From: Escallonia rubra
Taxonomy: Eukaryota; Streptophyta; Magnoliopsida; Escalloniales; Escalloniaceae
Reading direction: 5' to 3'
DNA: 64,000 nt
Assembly: GCA_033065855.1 (NCBI GenBank)
Contig: JAVXUO010001110.1
Span: 372,001-436,000, forward strand
Part shown: piece by piece, positions 10,203-22,214 of the stretch
How positions within the stretch are numbered: the first letter of the stretch is position 1
Layout: every line of letters begins with the position of its first letter
Notes under the pieces: model-generated
What the model was told of the DNA's origin: nothing
Seen by the model: the letters and a program-made list of their open reading frames with translations, nothing else
Database searches by the model: none
Translations under genes and position numbers: made by a program

Positions 10203-12445
10203 AATAATTGTACAACATATTCGCGAGTGTTCTAGAGGTTGGTAGCAAGTAGGGAAACTTAGAGTCATGTAGAGATTACTCTGGAAGAATAATTGTAGCC
10301 GTGGGATCGAGTCAATATCATGTCCGACCTTATAGTCAATAACTCGAATACAAAGCTTTCTTTAACCAACTTTGTCTTGGTTTGTGCGAGTGTTGAGAGT
10401 CAAGGGGGCTTGAGAGCCAAAGGGCTTTAAAAGATTGGTCAGTTTATTGGGGGCAATAATTTATAGTCTTCTACTATTGGTGCACACACACCCCAATTTT
10501 GTAAGCGTTATTTATATATTTATAGGCTTTATTGGTTTTTTTTTCGTTTGGTCGTCGAGGCTTAATTTAATTAGTAATGTCCAGTCTAGTTTAAGTTGTT
10601 TAGTCCAATTAGTTTGGGCTTAGCCCAGGTCAAAGTCTAGATAATGTATGGGATCTAGTACTTGGTTTAGATTAGATTTGATTGTGTGTCCATAATTCAG
10701 ATTAATCACATGTGGTTTATCAAAATAGTTGGTCTTTTCCTCCTAGATTTGGTTTAAAAATTCATCAGGAAGACTTAAACGAATCTACCGGTAAGTTAAT
10801 TTGGACTTTTTAGCCTATTTTAGTATTATCTCTTAGAGGTAATAAGCATGACCAAATGATCTCCATCTGCATTTCTATTGCTCCCAGGCCTCTGGCTCTC
10901 ATACCTCTATGAAAGGGCCCCTGGTTGCCCTAAAAAGGACAATCAGCTTCAGAGAGGGCCCATCCCCCCAACCCCTGTGAAAGGCTGTTATATTTCCATA
11001 TGAGATTGATTAGCAAGAGAGAGAGAGAGAGAGAGAGAACAATTTTATCATTTGATTATGGACAATCCGGAGTCAATGTCCAGATAGTCCAGGCTAAGAG
11101 GTACAATTCTTTGTCATTCTTTTGCCTATGTTAGACCAGATAGAGTAGTTTAGTCTTTTAGATTTTCCTTCCGCGACCAGTCTAGATCTGTGATAAAATT
11201 GGAAGAATAGTCTGTAAGTTTGCCACTATAAGAAGTTGCTAAGGATTAAAATTTCGATAAGAATAGAATTTTGTTAGTATGTCTCGATTAGAATTCTAAA
11301 GCAACTATAAAAGTTGGTCAAAAGAGTTCTAAGCAGTCAACTAGAAAGAGTAAATCGAATTAGGTCTCTAAAGTAATACATACCACGACTTAGATTGCTA
11401 CCCTAGGGTTGGGTAGACCTATGATGGTATTAATCTCGATTTATCCAATCAGTTACGTAGGCCACTCGACCCAACGATGTTGAGTTCAATTCGAAACTTA
11501 GGATTAGTTTAGGTTTTGTTGTTATTCTTGCAATATTATTTTTTATGGGATATAAATCATAAAAATCATCAAAAATAAGTTAAAGACTGTTTATGGTACG
11601 ATGGGGTACTGAACACCTACCTGTCGTATAAATTAGTCCTTGAATCTGAATATTCGTTTATTGATTAGGAAGCTTTAATTGGACATCTACAGTCAAATTT
11701 AGGGTTTCCTTATTTTGCCTCGTTACTTACTAAATTAACCTTAACAGATAAGACGATGACTCGAGATAAACTTTTGATCTTTTTCGGAGGCGATTCGTCA
11801 TTTTGGGATGCAAATCTTTGCTTAAAATAAGTGCGGCGGTATTAGAATAACTGGGATAAGGCAAATCAATCAAAATCAAATAAATTAGATATAAGGATAA
11901 ACAAGAGTAGCTTTTCAAATTGTCAGGTGTTACGTATTTCTTAGCGTATCTTTTGATAAGTACCTTGTTGTAGATGATATTGTAAAATACATTTTATTTG
12001 GTTAGCACGGTTGCATTGAAATTTTTACCATAACTGCCCAAAAATGCTTCTCAAATTTCTTGTCTGGCTGCCTGTATATTGTTGGATGATTAAGTGATGT
12101 ACTTGTGGCCCGCGCCATTCATAATCAATTGATCTAGTTTTTTTTTTTTTTTTTTTGTTCAAAGGCGTCTGTTGAAACTTGTAGTCAAGTGACCTTTGTT
12201 GGAAAAATTGAAGAGCTACTTTGATGAATGATATTTTTACGAAGAAAAATGACTTGGCCCCTGTTTAGAAGCACCAATTGCGGGTGTGCAGTGCATAGCG
12301 TCACACATCTCATTTGACGCCTTCAACAAATAGATGGGTAAAAAGATCTGTAATAAAATGAGACAACGGCTTTGACAATGATTAAAGAACTCAGCCCCTA
12401 TTCCAACAACAGCCTAAAATTCTATTGACTCTAGCTATCCACAAG
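10203..12445. other. AT-rich intergenic block, no gene recognised
   Basis: About 2.2 kb. It holds a (GA)n run at about 11016-11038 and a poly(T) near 12139-12158. Frames are short. It could be old transposon sequence beyond recognition. Confidence 0.35.
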
Positions 12446-12450
12446 CTACC

Positions 12451-13065
12451 TATTTGCACCACAAAATATATTTTTTCACTAATAAGTTCACTTTTATTAA
12501 ATGCCACTAAATGACATTTACTTTTTTTTTTATTTCTGAAGAGATAATTGAAGATTCAATAAGTGAAAGAAACTAACTTCTAAAAATATGTCCCTATTGA
12601 TAAGGGATAAGTGTGGTTGGTTACTTATTAGTGGGTGATTATTTTCTAAGTGGATAGTTTATCTTTAAGTGGGTAGTTTGTCTTGTAATGATAGTTATTT
12701 TCTACAAAGCATCTAGTATATATAGTGGGTCAAAGAATCATTAATGATAACAACAATCAATCATCAACCAGATAAATCAAGACTTTTTGAAGTCTTTTTC
12801 TTTCTTTTGTTTAGAGGCTTTGCTTCCATCAATAGGAAGTTCAGTTTTCAAACTTGAAAACATTGTTGTGTAAACATTCGCAATCAATCGAAAGCTCTAT
12901 TTTTGTCGTTTATGGCCGCGCAATTGTTTTACTTTCTACTTTTCATTTTCATTTTTCATTTTCAGAGAAGTCCCCAGGCCTTAGGGGCAAAAAAGATCCC
13001 GCACTTTTAATCGATTGTGCCGCGGGCGCACAAATCGATTGTGAGTTTGCCCAGCAGCGCAAACA
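12451..13065 (+). repeat. 5' LTR of the small non-autonomous element
   Basis: It pairs with 14704-15312. It contains 'ctagtatatatagtggg' near 12714-12730 (promoter-like TATA) and the dyad at about 13009-13038. Confidence 0.88.
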
Positions 13066-13342
13066 TTGGCACGCCCAGTGGGACCTTTTTAATCTAAAAG
13101 TGGAAAATGCCAACAATATGTTTCCAAGTAATTCCTTGGAACTTCAGGCCCGATTTGATGAATTAAAGGCCAATTTCTGGATAAATTTGATGAAATGCCG
13201 TACTTCGGCGTCATTATGGCCCAGAAATTTTAAACCATTGTCATTTTCATTTTATATGAAGTCGATAGTGGATGATTTTATGAAATTTTGGTATGATCTA
13301 ATGGATTGCATGGATGCAAACCATGATTAGCCTATTCTACCA

Positions 13343-13831
13343 TTGATTTTGGTAGATACCTCCAATGAATTACATCGGTTTGAAAACAATATTAAAACCT
13401 TGATGGGAGTAGATCATCTATCTTTTTTAGAAGATGTACAAAATGAATTAAAAGAATTCTGGGCTTTAATTCATAGAGTAAGGTGGATGAGGAAGGAAGT
13501 GAAATTATTCATTTCCACACTTGCTGAAGTTGAAAAGTTACAAACCAATAGTCATTCTTTGACTATTGCAAATGAGATGATGCCAAACATGGCTGAAACA
13601 AGACAATATTTAGAAGATGAATACAACCAATTCATGGTTAGTATAAATAACATGACTATCTATCAAGAGGAGTCATTTTACAATATCCAACTTCAAGTGT
13701 TATCTCCAGATAATTCAAGTGAGTTATTCAATGACTTGCGTGAAAAATGCATATTGTGGGGAAATCATTTGAATCCATTAATACAACTGGCTAAAACTTA
13801 CACCAAAAGTAGTGTAAGTAAGTGTAAGTAA
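13343..13831 (+). CDS. Open frame in the small LTR element (162 codons), unknown protein
   Basis: An acidic, helical-looking frame with stretches such as FLEDVQNELKEFWALIHRV and ELFNDLREKCILWGNHLNPL. I recognise no Gag zinc knuckle, protease or polymerase motif. It could be a diverged Gag-like segment or sequence acquired by the element. Its codon use is AT-rich like its surroundings. It may not be expressed. Confidence 0.35.
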   Translation: MILVDTSNELHRFENNIKTLMGVDHLSFLEDVQNELKEFWALIHRVRWMRKEVKLFISTLAEVEKLQTNSHSLTIANEMMPNMAETRQYLEDEYNQFMVSINNMTIYQEESFYNIQLQVLSPDNSSELFNDLREKCILWGNHLNPLIQLAKTYTKSSVSKCK

Positions 13832-13850
13832 TTTTCGTAAAATCGATATC

Positions 13851-14363
13851 GTGCCAAAAATGACAGAAAAAGTTGAACAATCATGTTCATTCTCATATGG
13901 GATTGATATGTCAAAAGGAGATTTAATCGATATGGCTGGGGGGCAAGTTTGCAAGCCTATTATGGTTGAAAGCAAAAAAGAGCCTCTTTCATGCGGTGTG
14001 CATAGCGAGCCAACCGTGGCTATCGATTCAAACTTCCCTAATATTAGTGAGTTTGAAGTTTTTGACACCATGAAAAATGATGAAGAACATATATTTTGGG
14101 AGCCAATCAGTGTTATATTTTTTGGAGAAGGATACCCTATTTGGGTTTGTGGAGCTCACCAAGGTAGAGTATTAATTCAATGGTTATTAAGAACTGCAAC
14201 TATAGTCAAATATTATTTGTTTTATTTTTATCCATACACTTTGAAATTAAGAAATGCTCAATCGAATGGCTTATCAGTAGCCATTTTATATGCTGATTGG
14301 GTTAACGGCTTGGCCAAAAAGGGTCATGATTTGTTTAGTGGCTTGGCCAACTATGGTCATTGA
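13851..14363 (+). CDS. Open frame in the small LTR element (170 codons), unknown protein
   Basis: It begins about 20 bp after the previous frame. It contains MSKGDLIDMAGGQVCKPIMV, FFGEGYPIWVCGAHQGRVLI and a tail ending FSGLANYGH. I know no family with these words. The combination with the preceding frame inside a helper-dependent LTR element is unusual. Confidence 0.35.
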   Translation: MPKMTEKVEQSCSFSYGIDMSKGDLIDMAGGQVCKPIMVESKKEPLSCGVHSEPTVAIDSNFPNISEFEVFDTMKNDEEHIFWEPISVIFFGEGYPIWVCGAHQGRVLIQWLLRTATIVKYYLFYFYPYTLKLRNAQSNGLSVAILYADWVNGLAKKGHDLFSGLANYGH

Positions 14364-14394
14364 CACTGGAATATGGAAATTTTAAGCCAATAGA

Positions 14395-14670
14395 TGGCTT
14401 ATCGATCGTGAAATGCTATTGATCGTGAGAGGCTATCAATTGTGAAAGGCTATATATATCAATCGTGAAAGTCTATCGATAGTGAAAAAATACGTTCCCT
14501 TTGAAAAGTATGACTCTTCACAATCGATTGTGAAAAATACAAGCCTATCAATCGTGAAAGGCTATCAATCGCTATCGATCTTGAAAGGCTATCGATCGCT
14601 ATCGATCTTGAAAGTCTATCGATAGTGAGAAAATACTACCCCTTTAAAAAGACACGACTCTTCGCAATTT
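14395..14670 (+). repeat. ATCGAT/GTGAAAGGCTAT repeat array before the polypurine tract
   Basis: Short degenerate units of the form 'tatcgatcgtgaaaggc' recur about ten times. They are organised as two higher-order blocks, each closing with 'tctatcgatagtga(a/g)aaaatac' plus 'gactctt' (ending near 14525 and 14670). The same ATCGATTGTG word appears in the dyad of both LTRs. Confidence 0.8.
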
Positions 14671-14703
14671 TTAAGTATTCAATTGCTTGAGCCAGGGGGG
14701 CAA

Positions 14704-15312
14704 TGTTTGCACCACAAAATATATTTTTTCACTAATAAGTTCAATTTGATTAAATGCCACTAAATGGCATTTACTTTTTTTATTTCTGAAGAGAAAATGG
14801 AATATTCAAGAAGTGAAATAAAGCAACTTCTGAAAATGTGTCGCTAAGGGATAAGTATGGTTGGTTACTTAGTAGTGGGTGATTATTTTCTATAAGTGGG
14901 TAGTTTATCTTTAAGTGGGTAGTTTGTCTTGTAATGGTAATTATTTTCTACAAAGCCTCTAGTATATATAGTGGGTCAAAGAATCATTAATGATAACAAC
15001 AATCAATCATCAACCAAACAAATCAAGAGTTTTTGAAGTCTTTTTCTTTCTTTTGTTTAGAGGCTTTTGCTTTCATCGATAAGAAGTTCAGTTTTCAGAC
15101 TTGAAAACATTGCTGTGTAAACATTCACAATCAATCGAAAGCTCTCTCTTTGTCATTTATGGGTGCGCAGTCTTTTACATTTAATTTTCATCTGTTCGTC
15201 GAAGTTTCTCGCTTTCAGGGAAGTCTTCAGGACCGAGGGGCAAAAAAGATCCCATACTTTTAATCGATTGTGCCGCCGTCGCACAAATCGATAGTGAGTT
15301 TGCCCACAAACA
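14704..15312 (+). repeat. 3' LTR of the small non-autonomous element
   Basis: It starts TGTTTGCACCACAAAA, directly after the purine tract, and ends ...CAAACA before the TSD CTACC. It is collinear with the 5' LTR apart from small differences. Confidence 0.88.
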
Positions 15313-15317
15313 CTACC

Positions 15318-15841
15318 TCTAAAAGCAACCACAAGCAACTATTAAACTTAAACTTAGCAAACTGAAAAACTGAATCAAGGCCTAACCAAACACTAATAGT
15401 AGATCACCCTTCAACACCCTACAACCTAGACAAAGTCACCCATGACCCATACGGAGACTCTTTTTTTCCGTTTGAGTTGGCAAGCTTCCACATCTGTCTA
15501 GAAGCTAAAGTTTGACTAAAGCCTGTCCAAGACTGTGTTACCAGGATCAAGTCAAAATTTCATGTTAACACACCAAAGTAAAATAGACTATCCCCAGTTC
15601 ATGTGGCAATGTCTACCACACTAGTGAAGATAAAAATTTAGATGTTCTTTTATGCTTGTTGTTCATCCTCTCCACAAATCCCAAAAAGTAGTACGAACTC
15701 CCAATAGAACCAAGGCGATTCCAGCTAGATGTTAGAAGACTTGGAAGTTGCACGAAGGCTATAACCTACGCTAAATAGAGCCAAGCAACAATCCTCCAGC
15801 TACCCATCCAAAGTGCAAACCTGCTTCTCCACCACGGCACC
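15318..15841. other. Non-coding, possibly retroposon-derived, split by a solo LTR
   Basis: Together with 19216-20000 this reads as one older sequence interrupted by the solo LTR. C/A-rich text ends in 'cctgcttctccaccacggcacc'. It resembles in style the block at 51.3-52.5 kb. No gene. Confidence 0.3.
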
Positions 15842-15846
15842 ACCTG

Positions 15847-18800
15847 TGTGATGCCCCGAACCTAGGTTTATGAGGTTATTATTACTTAGCGACGATTGTT
15901 GTAGGTAAGACGAATTTAGACCTTCAGTTAAGATCTTGCGAGCGATATTAATTGAATCTCTAGCCATGGTCGTTATGAGTTACGTTAATTGAAATTTTTT
16001 GGGGGCTATTGTTGAAGCGATACTATTGGATCTTTAGTATCAATTGTAGTGAGAAATATAATTTGTTGCATTTAGCAAAATATTTTAATACTATTGGAAC
16101 TTTAAATAATAAAGTTATGTATAATAAAGTTATGTACAATATATAAATTTATGGAAGTAAGTGGGTTGCTTTAGAAAATTTATAATTGATGCGGTCGTTG
16201 TGATAATATGTTTTGGTCTCGCGTTAAATATTGATACATGTTAAAGAGCATAAAGCAAAAAAAAAAAAAAAAGGAAAACAAAATTGATAATGCATAAAAG
16301 AAAAAAAAAGAAAACGGGAGAAAAGAAACTGGAGAGAAAATGAAGAGAAGAATGGATAGAGAGAGAGAGAGGCGCCGGCCCTAGTAGGTCTGCACTACCG
16401 GCGTGGCTTCCGGCCACACGCAGCCGCCGGCGAGCAACTTCAGCCGCCCCATTCACCGAGGACCACCGCAACCACCGTGCCATAGCCATGGCGCCGTCGC
16501 CACCGCCAAGCCATGATGCGATCGATGTCGCCGGCAGTCCCACCGTCGCCCAATGCCTTTTTTGAATCACAGCAGCCCCTTCACTGGTGAGCAACTCCGG
16601 CCAACGTTTCCACCAAACGCACCACTCAACGCCACAGATCTGGACCACCTCTACGTTGCCGGAACCATCGTGACTACCAACTGCACGACATTCATCTCCG
16701 GTCAACTACCCTTCTTCTTCATTTTTTCGGCTACACCTCCACCGCCGTGACCCTGTGCCGTCAATCTCCATCGTCAATACGTCCAATAAATTCCAACTCC
16801 ACCGCTCAACGTCTCTCTGAGCAGCCAACGGCACTGCCCGTTACCGCCTTTCACTGAACCACCGTGCCACCCAAGCACTATTGGCCGTCAAAGGGACATT
16901 ACAGTTAAGCCACGATGACCGTCGATTGTCACCACCGTTGGGATCTGTGACCATGGCATAAAATTGGTTTTGTGGAATTGTTTGTGAAGCAGGGTTTGGT
17001 GGTGTTGTGATGGTGGTTTGGTGGGCAGGGGTGGCCTAACGGCAGTGCTTACATTGATTGTGGTTGGGTTATATGTGTGCAATGGTGGGTGTACGGTGTC
17101 TGTGTTTGGGGAGTTGTTCTGATTTTGGTGCGTTGTGGAACGGAGGTACCACGAAGGTGCTTGAGATGGCTGAAACGGTATCATGGCAGTGCTTGCATTG
17201 TTTGGAATGGGCTAAATTGTAATGGTGGTTTAATTATGGTGCTTGTGGTGGCTGGACTGGATGTAACTGTGGTGGTGTTTGCGGCGGCGGTAGCACTTAA
17301 TACTATTGGTTTGATGAGTTAGGACTAAAGAAATGGGTGGCACTCTGTATAAAATTAGGAAATGGGTTGGTGGTGTGCTTGTGTGATGGTGACTACGCAG
17401 TGATGGTTTAGCAACAATGCTTGTGGTGGCTAGAATGGATTGAGGTGAACGGTGTGCATTAATTGGGTGTTGAGCGGCTATGTGTGTATACTAGGTGTCG
17501 TGGTTTACGTATGTGTGATTTTTAATGGTGGTGCTTAGGGTGACTGTGGTAGGTTTGTGTGTGTGCGGTGGCGGGTATTTCAGTATGTGAGCCTGGACAG
17601 GTGTGATTGTTGTTGGACATGTATGGAGATATTGTGAGTACATGGTGCAAGTGTACTGTATGCTTGCGAAGATGTACCCTATGCCTGTATGTGTTTTTGG
17701 ACAGGGAGTCGCATAGGCTATGAGAATATATAAAAGGAAATTGTTAGCGTTAGCCCTAGCGAATAACTGAGTACTATTTAGCACAAAGTTACTTGGTGGT
17801 TATTAAAACGGGTGAATTAATGGATGTTCGGCAACGGCGATTAAATGCCAAGAATGACAGGGTGAACTGGGCACGATATTGGACGGGCATGTAAAGGTTG
17901 GGCAGTTGACTGCGACATTGAATTTGCTTGAAGACATGTTCAACGGGAATGTTGTGTCGTGATTGACGATGCTTTGGGATGTAGTAAAGCTGGGAACATG
18001 AAGATAAAAAGAATGGCATTGAAGGTTCTTTGAACCGGATGTTACAGCATGATCGTCGCTCCGGAGATTTTGACGTGGGGAATGTGTCAGGGACAGGTAA
18101 GTGACCCTTGATTCAACTAGTATTTTTATATGCAACATATATGTTTATCTACTGTTAAAAATATGTTGTTTATTAGTATTGACCGTTTTAAGTACGTTTA
18201 ACTGCTCTGGCTTAAATTACCAAAAAGGTTTTCGTGTTTTATTCTCGTCAAAGAAAAACCGAACCAGCATGTAAATGATGTTTTGCCTAGAAACTGAAAT
18301 GGAACTCGGATTTGAAATAATCAGTGCAAGTGAGATGTTTTGGTACTTGAAATTTTGTGAATATTGAAGAGCTTGAAAACTATCAAAATGGGCGTGAGAA
18401 TGGTTTGACATCAATTGATGAGTGATTGTGTTTACGAGGAACCAAAAGGTCTTTTTGTTTATTCGATTGCTGTGCCCCATATCCACGGGGGAAAGTTGGA
18501 TTTCGGGCCCTGGTCAACGGGGCTTGTACGTTGATGCACAGTACTGTTGCTCGTGGTTCGCTCTAGCGTCCACAAAATTTTTATCCCGGATGGAGGAGGG
18601 ATTTCGGGCCCTAGTCAGTGGGGCCTGTACACTGACCGCAGCATATCGTCTGAACTGATGTTGAGATTGAACTGATTTTCTTGAGTTTGTGCTAATGATT
18701 ATATACCTCAGTTTTGGTTCATGTACTATATTTCATTTACCGGATGATTACTTTATTATTTCAGATTCAAATGTTGCTATGATTTAAAGTGAATTATTTT

Positions 18801-19210
18801 CTGGCATGCCATGGTCCACCTGGTTGAATCATTGGTTACTTACTGAGCTTGTGGAAGCTCATCCCTTACTTATCATTTCAGGTTGAAAGTAAGGTGATGT
18901 TGAGGAGCATAAGAAGGACAATATGGCGCGGAGCTCCGGAGACTGCATAGAATAAGTCGCTAAGTTTTTAGATTGTTGGTTTAGTTTTAGTTATTGATAA
19001 ATCAGAGTTATGAGGAATTGTAGCATGAGTGTTGTATTCAAATAAAGATATGAAAATGTAATTAAGGTTTGTAGAAGTTTTAAATTCCGCTGCAGATTGT
19101 ATGTTGTTTTAGCGAGTAAGGCCTAGCAGAGCCCTTGGTTGGAGTATACTGGGTCTGCGGCCGGTCACGTGCCAAGCTCGCGGGCCTTCACGTGGGTTCG
19201 GGTCGTGACA
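15847..19210 (+). mobile_element. Solo LTR, Ty3/gypsy-type (3364 bp)
   Basis: It starts TGATGCCCCGAACC and ends GGGTCGTGACA, with a 5 bp TSD ACCTG on both sides (15842-15846 and 19211-19215). No primer site or internal domains lie between the flanks, so this is one LTR left after LTR-LTR recombination. Near the 3' end it shares 'ttactgagct...aagctcatccctt' and 'gcggagctccgga' with the solo LTR at 38450-43311. The length and these words suggest a chromovirus such as Tekay, by recollection only. A GC-rich block at about 16370-16900 and GT-rich stretches follow. Open frames inside look fortuitous. Confidence 0.85.
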
Positions 19211-19215
19211 ACCTG

Positions 19216-20690
19216 GCCACAGCCATCTGCCAAGTAACAAACATGCACTTGAACGTACGCACATGTACCATATAATCGTATAATAACAAGAATAAAAAAC
19301 ATGCACAAAGCCAAGCAATCAAAAATTTCCAATTGAGGGACCTATTCAATTTGGTGATTGCGAGAAATCCAAGGGATGGGGATATAAAAGTCTAATCGCT
19401 AGGGTAGCGGGAGCCAAATCAGGTAGGGGAGGGGGAGCCCAATTGGACAGAGAAATAATTCAACATTGAAGTATGCAAATGACATAATCAGAAATATAAA
19501 ACAAAACATTAAGCAAAGGGGGAGGGGGGTGGGGTGGGGAGATGCAGATGTACCAGTCAAGAAGGAAGGGATCTCCGATCCACCAACTATCTCAACCTAA
19601 ACAAGAGGACCATCACCAACCCCATTCCAACCACAACCCAGAACCCGTCGAAAAATCATAAACCATGGCAAATGTGATCAAATGCCCAAATCTAGAACAA
19701 TTTCAAACAACTAACCCCCGAGAAAAAGCCGCATCAGTGCAAGGGTAGAGAGCCAATCCTTTACTAATAGCCCAAAAAACTCAGATCATATGAAGATTAA
19801 GGGAATAAAGTTACATGCAGCAAGAGAAGTCAAACCTTTTAGAGATAGGTCGTGGATATGAGAGAAACCAACCAAGATTGAAGAGAGAAGGGAGTAGAGA
19901 TAAATCCTAATCAGCCTTAGATAAAGAACTGCGCACGCCACTAGTCGGCGGCTGCCCTAAGCGCTAGAGCGCACTGTACAACAAGAGATATTTAGGGCAA
20001 ACAAAAAGTAGGGCCGAACCAACTGAACTGTGGTTGAGTACTTAGTGACGGAATATACTTTCAAGGAATAAATAGCACCGAGCCATGAGCACGCTGGACG
20101 AAGAGGAAATGAACCTTGGTAACTCCATTATTAGGGTGTTGAGCAAAGCCTTACTTGACCTCCAGACTACAACCAGTCCTTTAATTACTTCATGCATGGC
20201 GTGCGCACTCTCTTTCTTTCTCTCTCTCAAGTGACAGTTTAGATGTATGTGAATCATGTATATCCTATAAGAACCGATATAAAATATTGCTAGATGTGTT
20301 GTAGAAACTTGAAAGTTAATGAATAAAATGATATCTGCTATTCAATTCCTGGTTACAACACAAAACCAGGAGACTTGTACAGAAAGATATAATAAGAAAT
20401 TGGTAATAGTACAAGTTAATGTAAATTATCAATCGTCTTTAGATGCACCGTATTACATATTAATGTTTTCCGCCCCTATAATGTCGCCTTTACTGTGAAT
20501 CCCGTAACTTGATCCAGTGATCCTCGATGCATATAGCAGTCCAAAACCACTAATTTTTTTTTCTTAACTCTTCAAATTTATGGAAGTCTTGTTCAGAAAA
20601 CACGTTAAAGTCCCAAGAATATTTTTTTTTCAAATGGTGTACCATTACTATCAGCACAAAGCGGGACTTAAATAGGTCGATTTAATCCTT
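19216..20690. other. Non-coding; C/A-rich block then AT-rich
   Basis: 19500-20010 is rich in 'accaaccc...' and on the minus strand resembles a plant LINE 5' leader (CTCTC runs, then GC-rich GCCGCC text). There is no coding domain. The remainder is AT-rich without recognised content. Confidence 0.3.
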
Positions 20691-20989
20691 TTACTGTGGA
20701 TGGGGTTGTACTTAGTTAACAATTTCAACCAAGTACAATTTTTGTGGGAAATGTACAACAAGGACGATGAGGTGGTGCAAGTGACTAGTGCATTGATAAA
20801 ACCCGAAGAATTTCATCATGATATGCCAAATCCATGCTTGTTGCTCATTGATAGGAGCAGTATTGGAGTTACACCAGGGAATTGGAGCGGTTCAGAGAGA
20901 GACGCCAAATTTATGCAACAAAGATTAAATTTCTTAAGAGCTCAGTGTCAGAATCGTCAACAGCCTCATATTCGCTCTCAGTAGAAGAC

Positions 20990-22210
20990 CGTGAGATTGT
21001 TCTTCCTTGCAAGAGGGTCATGAAATGACATTAAGGCCCAGGTAAGGTACGTGTATCCGTTATGCGATCATCAGAACCAGACTCACAGGATGGTGAGGTG
21101 GGCGACTGTGTAAGGTGTAAACCAACGTTGGCTGAGGCTTTGAGGTTGGAACTCATTTCATGACTATCAAATGAGCAATGGATGGATTATTCATGAATTG
21201 GCAAACTTGGTTGATAGTGATGGTAAAGCCAGGACAAGTAATAGTGAGGTATTGAAGAGCTCAAGCATCTTGATCATATATGGTTGGTTCAGAAGAAGGG
21301 AGAGCATTATGATGAGAAAGTTTGGTGGTAGTTGCCTTGGGGGTGGAGACATGTTTGCCAGCAGATCTAGGATATACTTGCACTGCAAAATTGATAAACC
21401 ACTTGATGAGAAATCACTTTAACACCAAGGAAGTAGTGTAAGGAACCTGGGTCATTAATTCCAAACTCCCTTGCAAGTAAGTGGTTTGGAGCAGTGATAT
21501 CATCAACGCAAGAGCTAGTGACGAGAATATATTAGATATAGACGAGGATCATGGTTTGGACCCCAACAACGGTTGAAATGAATACAGAGGTGTCACTGTA
21601 AGATGGAACAATACAAAGATGATTACCTAGCACAAAGGGCCAGTTTGAGGCCAACAGAGACTTGTGCAGTCAACAAACATGATTGGGCACAAAGGGCCTG
21701 TTTGAGGCCAACAGAGACTTGTGCAGTCAACAAACATGAATGGGCAGGGATTGGACTTCAAAACCCGGAGGTTCAGTCATCTGAATTCCTCATGAATAAA
21801 GCCGTGAAGGAAGTCATCTTCCATGTCAAGTTGGCTGACCTACGATCCACAAGATACAGTGAGCGAAAAGAAAGTGCAAATAGTGGTTACTTTACAACGG
21901 GGCTGGATGTTTGGCCGTAATCGATGCCCTTTCGTTAATGAAAACCTTTGGCGACGAGTCTTGCTTTATAGAGTTTAATCATCCCATTTGCTTTCTTTTT
22001 AGCACGATAGACCCATTTACATCCGATAAGGTACATGAAGGATTGATATCATACAAGAGATTAGTTTCCATTGCATAAAAAGCTCGGTAGGCGCGATATG
22101 GCGCCCTTCGGTGTGCTTGTTATGCGTAGAGAAACAAACAGTTTCAGAGAGAGATGGAGTTGGTGGGGGATAAGTATGAGCATCATGAAAAAGGAGAGGG
22201 CTATTTTTTT
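20990..22210 (-). mobile_element. Ty1/copia pol fossil (reverse transcriptase to RNase H)
   Basis: On the minus strand, words of a copia reverse transcriptase can be read: a KWVYRAKKKANG-like start, KLYKARLVAKGF, SQLDMEDDFLHGF and, further on, a PGSLHYFLGV-like stretch and NQVCQFMNNPS. They are in the normal order. The piece is clearly broken, with many breaks, and no LTRs were found. It is an old fossil. Confidence 0.75.
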
Positions 22211-22214
22211 GCAA

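Larger units (their letters stand above)
12451..15312 (+). mobile_element. Small non-autonomous LTR retrotransposon with unfamiliar open frames (2862 bp)
   Basis: Two LTRs (12451-13065, 615 bp; 14704-15312, 609 bp) flank an internal region of about 1.6 kb. A 5 bp TSD CTACC is present on both sides (12446-12450 and 15313-15317). A primer-site-like TTGGCACGCCCAGTGGGA begins right after the 5' LTR, and a purine tract CCAGGGGGGCAA lies right before the 3' LTR. Both LTRs carry a TATATATAG box and an inverted repeat ATCGATTGTGC...GCACAAATCGAT. No protease, reverse transcriptase, RNase H or integrase is present, so it depends on a helper. By eye the LTRs differ at roughly one base in ten, giving an old age of some millions of years. 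The structure looks complete but the element is degraded. Confidence 0.88.

Noticed and set aside
16241-17322. Frames up to 154 codons within the solo LTR
   Set aside because: They lie in GC- or GT-rich LTR sequence, have no recognised domain, and lie within a bounded LTR.
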